64,000 nucleotides of DNA from contig OY829541.1 in assembly GCA_963691705.1 (NCBI GenBank), positions 33,430,719 through 33,494,718 on the forward strand, in the 5' to 3' direction. A program made the translations under genes and the position numbers. A model generated the notes under the pieces. That model was not told where the DNA came from. It did not search any database and saw only the letters and a program-made list of their open reading frames with translations. This DNA comes from Viola odorata (taxonomy: Eukaryota > Streptophyta > Magnoliopsida > Malpighiales > Violaceae). Of this stretch, positions 54,804-64,000 are shown one piece after another (the first letter of the stretch is position 1; each line of letters opens with the position of its first letter).

Positions 54804-57800
54804 ATGCCTAAGAATCCCGAGCAGCAGAAAGAAATAGATGAACTTAAGAAGCAAATGAGTGCCCTGACTGCCAAATTGCAAGAGTTAACAAATCATGGCA
54901 GACTGCCACCCCAGACCAAAACAAATCCAAAGCACAATGTCTGTGCAGTAACTTTGCGTAGTGGATCAACTTTGACCCCACCAGAGCCTCCAGCCCCCGA
55001 AGTTGAAAACTCTCCAGAGACCGAGATTCGACCTAAACCTAGACCAAAGCGCCCTAAAGTACCCAGATTTGTCGAAGTCATGGAGGATAGAATCCGCTCT
55101 CCTAGAGGTTCACCAAGGAACGACCCTAACCCACCTGAATTTACCCAGGAATACATTCATAAGATTCTCGAGCCCCCGTTCCCTCACAGATTGGTCAAGA
55201 CCAAGAAAGATAAGGAGGATCGCGATATCTTCGAGATGTTCAGCAAAGTGGTTGTCAATATCCCTCTTCTCCAGGCCGTGAAAAATGTCCCTCGCTATGC
55301 CAAATTCCTGAAGCAATTATGCACAAACAAAAACAAGTTCGCTGAAGTTAACAAGATCAGCGTAGGGGCCAACGCATCTGCACATATCCAGCGTCGGATC
55401 CCTCCGAAATGTAAAGATCAAGGCATGTTCATAATCCCTTGCCGAATTGGAACGGTTGATATTGGCAAGGCCATGTGTGACCTCGGAGCAGGAATCAATG
55501 TCATGCCCTTGCTAATCTATCATAGTCTAGGCCTCGAGCCTCTCGTGCCTACAGACCTCGCCATCCAACTTGCTGACCGCTCTATCATCTACCCCGAGGG
55601 GATAATCAAGGATGTCTTGGTCCAAGTAGGGGAATTCTTGTTCCCTGCTGACTTTTATGTGATTGCAATGGAGAACGAAGACTCCACCAAATCCACAGAC
55701 GTTCTTCTAGGCCGCCCATTTCTGGCCACAGCCCGAGCAAAGATTGATGTTCACGATGCAACCATCTCTCTGGAATTTGATGGAGAGATCATCAAATTCA
55801 ATATGCTAGAGGCCATGCGATACCCATATGAATTTTCTAGTGTGAATTATGTTGATATTGTTGACCCCCTTGTGGGGGAAATTGATGAAATATATTCTAC
55901 TGACCCCCTGCAATTTGCCCTTGACAGGAGTCTAACACCAGCTTTTCTAGATGTCGTGGCCTCGACGCTTCCGATCCCATCCGAATTACACTCTGTTGTC
56001 GCTGACCTTGAAGAATGCGTTGTTGCTCAGTATGAATCCCCGAATCAGTTTCCCGAATATCCGGGCCATGCTAAGTTATTTCCCTCTATTGATCAGGCTT
56101 CAGCCCTAGATCTGAAGCCACTGCCTACTCACTTGAAATATGCTTATCTAGGCCCCGATAACTCTCTACCTGTCATTATCTCCAACAAGCTCGAAGACCT
56201 CGAGGAGTCCAAGCTCATTTCCTTGCTAAGGAACTTCAGGCAAGCCATAGGATGGACCATTGCGGACATCAAGGGCTTGTCTCCAGCATTATGCACTCAT
56301 CACATTCACCTAGAAGACGCGAGCAAGACCATTCGCCAGCCCCAGAGATGACTTAATCTGCCTATGATGGATGTGGTGAAGAAAGAGATTCTCAAGTTGT
56401 TAGATGCAGGAGTTATCTACCCCATCTCGGATAGCCCTTGGGTTAGCCCTATCCAGGTCGTGCCCAAGAAAACAGGCATAACTATCACCATCGGTCAAGA
56501 TGGCGAATCCATTCCTACCTGGATCCAGAATGGGTGGAGAGTGTGTATTGACTACCGCCGGCTAAATTCTGCTACCAGGAAAGATCATTTTCTCCTACCC
56601 TTCATCGATCAGATGCTAGAACGCCTCGCCGGTAAAACCCATTATTGCTGTCTAGACGGTTACTCCGGATTCCATCAGATCCCAGTTGCTCCTGAAGACC
56701 AGGAAAAGATCACCTTTACCTGCCCTTTCGGGACCTTCGCGTATAGACGCATGCCCTTCAGTCTATGCAACGCCCCTGCCACTTTCCAGCGTTGTATGGT
56801 CAACATTTTCTCTGAATTAGTTGAAGATGGAATCGAAGTCTTCATGGACGACTTCACCGTCTATGGAAACTCTTTTGAAGAATGCATGAACAATCTGAAA
56901 AGGTGCCTAGAGCGCTGCATTGAGACGAATCTTGTCCTGAATTTTGAAAAATGCCACTTTATGGTGGATCGAGCCCTGGTGCTTGGTCATGTTATCTCGG
57001 CCAAGGGAATTGAGGTTGACAAAGCCAAGATAGAAGTAATAGAATCCCTGCCCTACCCATCTTGTGTCCGCGATGTGAGATCTTTTCTAGGCCATGCCGG
57101 TTTCTACCGAAGGTTCATTAAGGATTTTTCCAAGATTGCCCAACCCATGTGTCAATTGCTCCAGAAGGACGTGTCCTTTGATTTTAGCGAGGCCTGCAAA
57201 ACCGCTTTTTAACTTCTCAAGAACAAACTTATCTCGGCCCCGATTATTCGAGCCCCCGACTGGACACTGCCTTTCGAGGTCATGTGTGATGCCAGTAATC
57301 AGGCCCTAGGCGCCGTCTTGGGTCAGAAGAAGGATAAGGAGACCCATGTCATCTATTATGCTTCCAAGCTGCTAGACCAGTCCCAGCAGAACTACACTAC
57401 GACAGAGAAAGAACTTCTGGCCGTAGTCTACGCCCTAGACAAGTTCAGACAATATCTGCTAGACACTCATGTCCTCATCTACTCTGACCATTCTGCCCTT
57501 CGGTGTTTGTTGACCAAAGCCGATGCCAAACCTCGGCTTATTCGTTGGATCTTGTTCCTGCAAGAATTCAATATAGCTATCAAAGATAAAGCCGGAAAAG
57601 AAAACCTTGTGGCCGATCACTTAAGTAGACTTCCAGCCCAGGAAGATAATTCGCGTGAGCGAATCCGAGACACTTTTCCAGACGAGCAACTATGTCTAGT
57701 CCAAGCTGTTTATTCCCCATGGTTTTCCGATATTGCAAACTTTTGTGCTACAGGCACTTACCCCGCTGATGCCACTCCCTCCGAATGCAATAGAATTAGA

Positions 57801-59009
57801 AGACAAGCAAAATACTACATATGGGACAACCCCTACCTATGGAAGCACTGTTCGGATTAGATCATTCGTAGATGTGTAACCATGGATGATGTGCCCTCGA
57901 TCCTTAAATTCTGCCACTCAGAAGGAGGCCATTTCACGGCCAAGAAAACTGCCTTGAAAGTTCTGGAAGCTGGGTTGTACTAGCCCACCATTTTCAAGGA
58001 TAGTTACATGTTTTGCGCTTCATGCCCCCGATGTTAAGCCACTGGAAATATCGGGGCCAGGAATCAGATGCCCTTGACAAACATTATCGCTTGCGAGATC
58101 TTTGATATCTGGGGTATAGACTTCATGGGCCCTTTTCCCAATTCCTTTGGAAACATCTACATCCTTCTGGCCATCGATTATGTCTCTAAATGGGTCGAGG
58201 CCAAGGCTACTCGAACGGACGATTCCAAGGTAGTCGTGAATTTCCTCCGCACCAATATCTTCAACCGGTTCGGTACACCTAGAGCACTGATCAGCGATAG
58301 GGGTGCCCACTTTTGCAACCGTGTTGTGTCCTCTCTTTTGACAAAGTATGGAGTCCACCATAGAACATCCACTGCCTATCATCCTCAGACTAACGGTCAA
58401 GCCGAGGTCTCGAACCGTGAGATCAAGTCCATTCTTGAGAAGACCGTTAACCAGTCCAGAAAGGATTGGAGTTTGAAATTGGGTGATGCTCTCTAGGCCT
58501 ATCGTACAACTTTCAAGACCCCGATAGGGATGACCCCTTACAGACTTGTTTATGGGAAGTCGTGTCATCTCCCAGTGGAGATAGAGCACAAGGCTTTTTG
58601 GGCTATCAGAAAGGTTAACACAGATCTAGGCCTCGCTGACCAACATAGGCGCTTGCAAATTCAAGAGCTAGAAGAGTTAAGGGACGACGCTTATGAGAAT
58701 GCCCTACTCTATAAAGGCAAGACAAAAGCTTATCATGACCGACATCTTCGTCCCAAAACGTTCTTAGTCGGACAGCAGGTCTTGTTGTACAACTCACGAC
58801 TGCGACTCTTTGCTGGGAAGCTGAAATCCAAATGGTCAGGACCTTTCGTGGTCACGATAATCTACACTCATGGGGCAGTTGAAATCCAGAACCCCACCAC
58901 AGGAATCATCTTCAAGGTCAGTGGACAGAGACTGAAGCCCTTCTACGAAGGTTTCCAGCCCTCGGTTGTTGAGGAGGCTATGGTGGACGACCCACCTATC
59001 CAGACCTAG
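54804..59009 (+). pseudogene. Athila 2 pol: protease, RT, RNase H, integrase
   Basis: One frame of about 1,400 codons with six stops: 56,349, 57,210, 57,858, 57,981, 58,035 and 58,494. Protease with CDLGAGINVMP (Athila-type D-L-G-A, about 55,480) and VLLGRPFLATA. RT with CIDYRRLN, CLDGYSGFHQI, MPFSLCNAPATFQR (Ser for the usual Gly) and catalytic FMDDF, intact. RNase H with FEVMCDASN, TTEKELLAVVYAL, YSDHSALRC and VADHLSRL. Integrase with CHSEGGHF zinc finger, GIDFMGPFP (Asp), ISDRGAHF (Asp) and [13 protein letters not shown] (Glu); C-terminus with [13 protein letters not shown]. Every stop can be explained by one C-to-T or G-to-A change, so the protein was recently intact. Confidence 0.92.
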
Positions 59010-59572
59010 AGTATCAAAGCACGTCGAGGTCCCGACAAGTAACTGGACCACGTTGGAGGCATTTGATATGCCATCTGTATCCTTTCTCTCTGCCTTATCT
59101 TCTCTGCAACCTTTCGGATTCTCTGATTTTTGTTGATTTTATTTCCATGATTTATTCCTTGTATATATCCCTTACATTTCCCTTTCCTTATGATTTTATT
59201 CCTTTTAATTAACATTAACTCACCTTTATTCTCTCTTTTTGTCCATATCTTAAATGTACCAACTGCCATTTTGAAATTTAAAAGTTGCTATCCTTTTTGG
59301 GCAGTTGGGATACGCGTGGGTCATCGTGCTCCACGCCCAGGGTGCCACGTAGCCTGTCAAGCCACAGAAAACGCAGACCTCATCAATGAAAAAGCTGCGC
59401 CATTTATTGCCAGCTGTGATTTCCACTCTCTCTCCCACGCTCCCACAAAATTTTCACTCATATCACTTTCAACCCTATCACTTTCACCTCTCTCCCTCAC
59501 CAAACACGCAACCCCATCCTCTCTTCACTCCCATCTCCATTACTGCCATCTCTCTCACTCCACTCACTATCA

Positions 59573-61428
59573 ATGGCACCTAAGACTAAAAAGCCAGCCC
59601 GCAAGAACGCTGCCGGATCTAAGCCGGTGGACACTTCGAACCCCGTTCCTTCCAGATCTAGATCCCAGTCAGCTACACCAAACTCGGCTTCATACAAAAC
59701 AGCCACACCACCGTCTGTCAAGCCACGACCCCTTCCCTCTCCCACGGTGGTCTCACCCACAACCGTGGAGCAGATCAGAGAGTTTACTCCGGTGGAGGAC
59801 GATATAGAAGTCACAGGCTTCGTTCCTCCGACCATGACAACCACTAAAGGCGGCCGTATGGTGAAGCTCCCTCCTGGATCGTCCACGGCCAAGCCCAAGC
59901 CTAAAAAGCCCTCTACATCATCCAAGCAGTCACCCCTAGATGCTGTCGTTGATCGTTTCCTATCTCCCCAGCCTGCCTTAACGGTGGAGGAGGTCCTCCA
60001 GGATATTCTAGTCTCAGACGAAGAAGCCGAGGTCATGGAAGACCAAGCAGAGACGGGTATTGACCAGGAAGATGAGGTTATGGAGGAGGGAATGGGAGAA
60101 AGTGGAGAAGTTGAGGGAGACGAAGAGGAGGAAGATCTCGAGGCCCAGAAAACAACCGCGGCTAAGAAAGGGAAGTCCAAAGTTGAAGCCAAGCCAGCTG
60201 CAGTCAATACACCGGTGAGTCTCAAGAGAAAGCTTTCAACCACCACTGCCGGCAAGCCCTCGAGCTCCAAGAAGTTTCGGGCCCCCGAAACAGATGAGGA
60301 TGTCGAGGTCGAGACCCCAGCGCCTTCATCTATCCCCAGATCCGGCTCACACCAGGTGACTTCTGACCTTTCTTCACCCCATGAATGGATTGTCTTTAAT
60401 GATAAACCTTCTCTTGACAAGTTAACTTTGCTGAATTCCAAGGGCGTTAGCTCATGTGCGCGCCTGGATTTGAATTTCTTGCTAAGATGGGCATTGAGTC
60501 CAAGATCAGAGATTATGTGACCAACATTGGTTGGGAATCTCTGTTCTATTTGGAACACCCGACCTATGTCGAGGTTTCCCTTGAATTTTTTACTACTTTT
60601 TTGGTAGATGGCACTTTTAGGCCCAAGGGTATGGTCGGTCCAAATTCCTCTACCCCTGGTTTGATCAACTTTAGACTAGCCACAAAATGGGAGCATCTGA
60701 CACTGGGTGAATTTAATTGCTGGTTAGGTTTTGTTAAAAATGATGAATTGAATACCCCTCTGTATAAAAATGCCTTAACTGTTATCCCGTCTGTTTTTGA
60801 TGCCACTGCTGCTTTTCGGGAGCTAACCAATAAGCCTAATGTTCAAAATGACGCTAAGGGTAGTAAAGCCCATGAAATTGTTGACCCTGCATTGCGTATC
60901 CTGCACCGGTATCTAGCCCTCACCTTTTCAGCAAGATTTGGTTCCTCAGGACAGATATCTGTGCAGGAGCTTTTCTTTTTATGGTGCATGAAACACAAAC
61001 GAAGGGTCAATCTAGGTTTTTAGGTAGCTTCGGGTGTCTTGCATGTATTAAATGGTGGCCATGGGCCTATTTTTGGATCCCTTATCTCCCTGTTTGCTGT
61101 AAAAATGCGTAATATTGACCTGGCTGCTAGTAACCTTTCCGAGCCCCTGGCATTCAAGGATTTGGATATCCGAACCTTGGATGTCATGGGTCATTTATGT
61201 CTCTCACGTGGTGTGTTGAGCTTTTATCCAGGTTGTGCCCCAGCAGCGGAGAAGGTTTTCGGGACCAAGAATGGCGGTATCTTTGACTATCCAGATCTTT
61301 CGGACCCCCGCTACAATTTCATCCCTCCAGCCCCCGAAAAGCAAGTGCCTCAAACAGAAGCAGCTCGACAAGGCCAGAATACTGCATCAGGAAGCCAGCC
61401 CCCAACTTGCGGGAACTTCAGGCTTTGA
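59573..61428 (+). pseudogene. Athila 2 third ORF (after pol)
   Basis: Counterpart of 47,037-49,313. ATG 59,573 opens MAPKTKKPARKNAAG, a basic start like MARSKKSAARQNA in Athila 1. An acidic stretch lies at 60,000-60,150 and a basic KRKLSTTTAGKPSS at about 60,230. A frame change near 60,450 leads to the globular domain (WEHLTLGEFNCWLGF, DPALRILHRYLALTF, SVQELFFLWCM). TAG at 61,021-61,023 falls at the same aligned position as the stop at 48,834 in Athila 1. Function unknown; probable disordered N-terminus and folded C-terminal domain. A 353-codon antisense frame (59,497-60,558) is a shadow of it. Confidence 0.75.
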
Positions 61429-61882
61429 TGGCTGAACTTGCCCGCAGAAATTTGCCACCCCAGTAACCCACCCCCGAACAATTTCATCTCTCCAGCCCCC
61501 GAAAGGGGCACTAAATAATTTTACTGTTTTTACTTTGTACTGTACTTTTATTTCTTGAACTCCTTTTTATACTCTCCCCGCATTGAGGACAATGCGCTGC
61601 CTAAGTGTGGGGAGGGAGTTATTTATGCGTTTTGCCTGTGTGATTGCGTGTTTATTTTTACGTTTGCTGCATGATTGCATGATCTTCGGATTTTATTTTT
61701 AGCCATGCTAGGAAAAATTTTCCCGATATCAATTTTCAAACCCTCATTTTTGGCATGTGTTTTTCAACTTTCGATGCATAGAAGAAGCATGACATCCATA
61801 GCGCCTATACCTGAACATGCATTTTTAGACCTGCTAGCCCTTATATCTATATCTAGGCCACGACACCAGTAGTCATAATTTG

Positions 61883-62000
61883 ATCCCGTGAGCATATTTG
61901 AACTTCATGCCTTTCATTTTTTGAGAAAAATGCTTAGCTAAGCACAGTCTAAGTTTGCATGATATCCTTGGGTATAGTCACTGTTAGGACATGGGAAAGC
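61883..62000 (+). other. Conserved noncoding block A (Athila 2 copy)
   Basis: TCCCGTGAGCATATTTGAAC ... CCTTGGGTATAGTCACTG ... GGACATGGGAAAGC, at the same place relative to ORF and LTR as in the other two elements. Confidence 0.75.
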
Positions 62001-62419
62001 TTAGAAATGACAGAAAACTTCGCATCAATGTCTCTTTCCTTCTTTTCTCCCATCTCTCTCTCTTCTGTTTTCATGCCCCCAACGTCCCCCTTCTTTTCAT
62101 ATTCTTTCCTGACCATTTTTATTTTCTTGATCTTTTTCCTTGGCAGGTGAGGTAGCAATTATTGAGGGTAACGTCAAGGGCTAGACACCTAAAGTGAGCA
62201 GGCGAGTTCAAGTGTGGGGAAGCAGACGAAAGCAAAAGTCTTCAGAGCAGAAAGCTGCAAGCAGAGATCTAAGGCAAGAAAAAGCAAAAGCTCGAAAGAG
62301 TTTCGAGCCCTAGACCATTCATACAATTCGAGCCCCTGAAGCATTCAAGTGTGGGGAAGCGAAAAAGAAGTCACCATCGATGCTGGAACCAAATCAAGGG
62401 TCATCTCCTCTACTCTAAA

Positions 62420-62427
<8 letters not shown>

Positions 62428-62471
<44 letters not shown>
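62428..62471. repeat. (TA)n microsatellite
   Basis: About 22 TA repeats following a 12-base A run, between blocks A and B of Athila 2. Confidence 0.95.
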
Positions 62472-62475
<4 letters not shown>

Positions 62476-62804
62476 TCTCAAAATAAGAGGAGAAAGGCAC
62501 CGAGCATCCAACAAAAAGCATCCGCATCCGAAGCTTCAATACGAAGACTTTCGTGACCCCAAAAGAAGACCCCTGTCTAGCCCCTGAATCACATCGTGCC
62601 CTCGATGAAAGTTGCCTCGCCACTTTACTTTTTCCAATCAAAGGAACCAACCAGGTTTTGCCTAGTTCTTTCTTTTCTTCCCTTCTTTTCTCCCCTCATC
62701 TCTCTTCTGTTCATCTCCTACTCCTCTCTTCCACCTTTCTAGCTCTTTCGATCCCGTTTCTTTCTTCTTTCTGATGCGATGTTTTCCCGATTGTTGATTG
62801 CCCA

Positions 62805-63018
62805 TGCATGTGTTCTACAGTACTCGGATTGACGTGCAAACCATGCCTGTGTTGTGTTATTTGCATTCATGAGTGCTAGCCTAAGCACATGTTTTATTCT
62901 GAGTATGAGTGCAAATACACATCTTTGTGAGGACTGCTGGTGACTAGGCTAGATATGGAAAAGTCTGGTTGATAGGGTCGTTATTCTATCAACCTGATGC
63001 AGGTGTTTTCTAGGTCTG
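62805..63018 (+). other. Conserved noncoding block B (Athila 2 copy)
   Basis: Contains AGTACTCGGATTGACG, CATTCATGAGTGCTAGCC, TTCTGAGTATGAGTGCAAAT and CTTTGTGAGGACTGCTGG, then GGTCGTTATTC, matching 22,240-22,440 and 50,750-50,965 in order. Confidence 0.78.
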
Positions 63019-63139
63019 GATGTGTTCTGGTTGGGCGTAGTTTGTAGGATGGTGTGCCAATCCTAGGTGTTGGAAGTTGATTATGTATGTTTAGGAATGA
63101 GGTGACTTTCCAATTTTGTTTATGCTCGAGGGCGAGCAT

Positions 63140-63159
63140 AGGGGCAGTGTGGGGATGTT
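63140..63159 (+). other. Athila 2 polypurine tract
   Basis: GGGGCAGTGTGGGGATGTT before the 3' LTR. AGTGTGGGGA words recur upstream at about 61,603, 62,211 and 62,350. Confidence 0.78.
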
Positions 63160-64000
63160 AGATAGCACGTCACATGATCATGATTTTACCTTCTTTTCTA
63201 GCCCTTTCGGGGGCCCGAAGTCGGCATTTGACCCTCATTTCACTCTTATTTGCAGATTAGCATCAAAGGAGGGAAAAGGCCGAAAAGAAGCGATTTTGGA
63301 GCATTTCTGCGGACTTCCATTTTCCAGGCCTAGAAGAAAGAATGTCATCAAGACCTCGACGCGAACCAGACCAGTGCGCTGTCCCAAGGCCTCGGCAATT
63401 CTGAACCTTCTTCCAAAGAGAGCATCTTCTGAGATCCGCACGGAATCCCAGGCGCTTCCAGAAGATAGCAGACATGCTAGGAATCCCAGAATATTCCTTT
63501 TGCAAGACGTGTGCTGTCACGCCCTCATTGATCATTTCTCTCCCCTTAGCTATTTTTGTCTCCTAGCTAGGCTTAGGCTATATAAGCATAGTTTTAGGGT
63601 TTTTGTAAGGACGGCTGTTCTAAGGATAATTTCACACATTAGTTTCAGCATTTATTTTCTGGGGATCATCTCCTCTTCTGGATCAAGAGCAGCCATTGTC
63701 AACAACTTTCCTCTTTGATTATTAATTAATCTATCGGTTTACTGTACTCCCTTTTTACTTTCCTTGTTTTGTCATTGTATGATTCTATCTACCTACTGTT
63801 TATACTATAGTATGAGTAGCTAAATACCCCTTTCTTGGTGAAGGGTGTTCCACGGGTTGTAGGGTTCGGCTAAGAGGTCTAATGCATGCTTAACATATTC
63901 TTTTGTGACACATAACTGTTCGCCGATTTAACTACATGCTTGTCTAGAAATGTTAAGAGCTTGATCATCTTTTAGTATTTCTGCATGAGTAACGTCATAT
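63160..64000 (+). repeat. 3' LTR of Athila 2, truncated by window end
   Basis: Matches 51,728 onwards. The first base is A where the 5' copy has T (AGATAGCACG against TGATAGCACG), so the canonical TG start is mutated. About 840 of the expected 1,640 bp are visible. Confidence 0.92.

Larger units (their letters stand above)
51728..64000 (+). mobile_element. Athila element 2, complete except end of 3' LTR
   Basis: Inserted in the 3' LTR of Athila 1; the left target duplication should be GTGAG (51,723-51,727). 5' LTR 51,728-53,371, PBS 53,377, gag 53.4-54.8 kb, protease to integrase to 59,009, third ORF 59,573-61,428, blocks A and B, polypurine tract, 3' LTR from 63,160 to beyond the window. 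Counting differences by eye over the visible 840 bp of 3' LTR gives about 13, or 1.5%, which points to a young insertion, although its genes already carry several stops. Confidence 0.92.

Noticed and set aside
59497..60558. 353-codon antisense frame
   Set aside because: A shadow of the Athila 2 third ORF; composition is the complement of its Ser/Pro/acidic region.
51666..63718. Frames of 144 and 200 codons at 51,666-52,100 and 63,116-63,718
   Set aside because: Both are parts of the Athila 2 LTRs, open by chance and identical because of LTR duplication.

Overview
This is nuclear DNA of a flowering plant, most likely a eudicot, from a repeat-dense and probably pericentromeric or otherwise heterochromatic stretch. 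The evidence is plant-specific transposon families in nested order (Athila, Tat and chromovirus-type Ty3/gypsy elements, a MULE with SWIM zinc finger, PIF/Harbinger, Stowaway MITEs, hAT), GT-AG introns, plant TATA boxes inside LTRs, and no bacterial operons or rRNA/tRNA genes that I can see. Almost every coding region is broken by stops or frameshifts, so coding entries are mostly given as pseudogenes. Only two short stretches (about 28.3-28.8 kb and 35.8-36.45 kb) look like remnants of host genes. The species cannot be told from the sequence. Layout, left part: a MULE transposon lies on the minus strand (1 to about 10.25 kb; its far end is outside the window). Its transposase gene is split by a 5.76-kb gypsy element (2,869-8,628, TSD CACAA) that carries gag, no pol, and a long reading frame of unknown function. 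A Tat-family solo LTR (571-1,072, TSD GTAAA) sits in a transposase intron. Next comes a 1.0-kb solo LTR (10,397-11,396, TSD GAATT). Layout, middle: a non-autonomous MULE-like element (12,252-12,294 plus 26,945-about 28,271) was split by a 14.65-kb LTR element (12,295-26,944). That element has 2.7-kb LTRs, an Ogre-like primer-binding site, almost no coding capacity, five different internal tandem-repeat families, and 3' noncoding blocks shared with the Athila elements further right. Inside it lies a deletion derivative of a Harbinger element (18,982-21,104) that itself carries a Stowaway MITE. The parental-type Harbinger, with a degenerate transposase, is at 30,110-33,863. A second Stowaway MITE (34,122-34,380) and a hAT element with a perfect 8-bp TSD (34,638-35,752) follow. 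Layout, right: a degenerate Tat element on the minus strand (about 36.6-43.8 kb) is inserted in the pol gene of Athila element 1 (43,798-51,727). The 3' LTR of Athila 1 was in turn hit by Athila element 2 (51,728 to beyond 64,000). Both Athila copies have pol and a large third ORF downstream of pol. Athila 2 looks young (its two LTRs differ by roughly 1.5% over the visible part). The most interesting material is (a) the giant non-coding LTR element that shares two conserved noncoding blocks and a hairpin with Athila, (b) the gag-only gypsy element with a membrane-spanning unknown reading frame, and (c) the autonomous/non-autonomous Harbinger pair caught in one window. Family assignments come from recognised protein motifs and element architecture; I ran no alignment or search.
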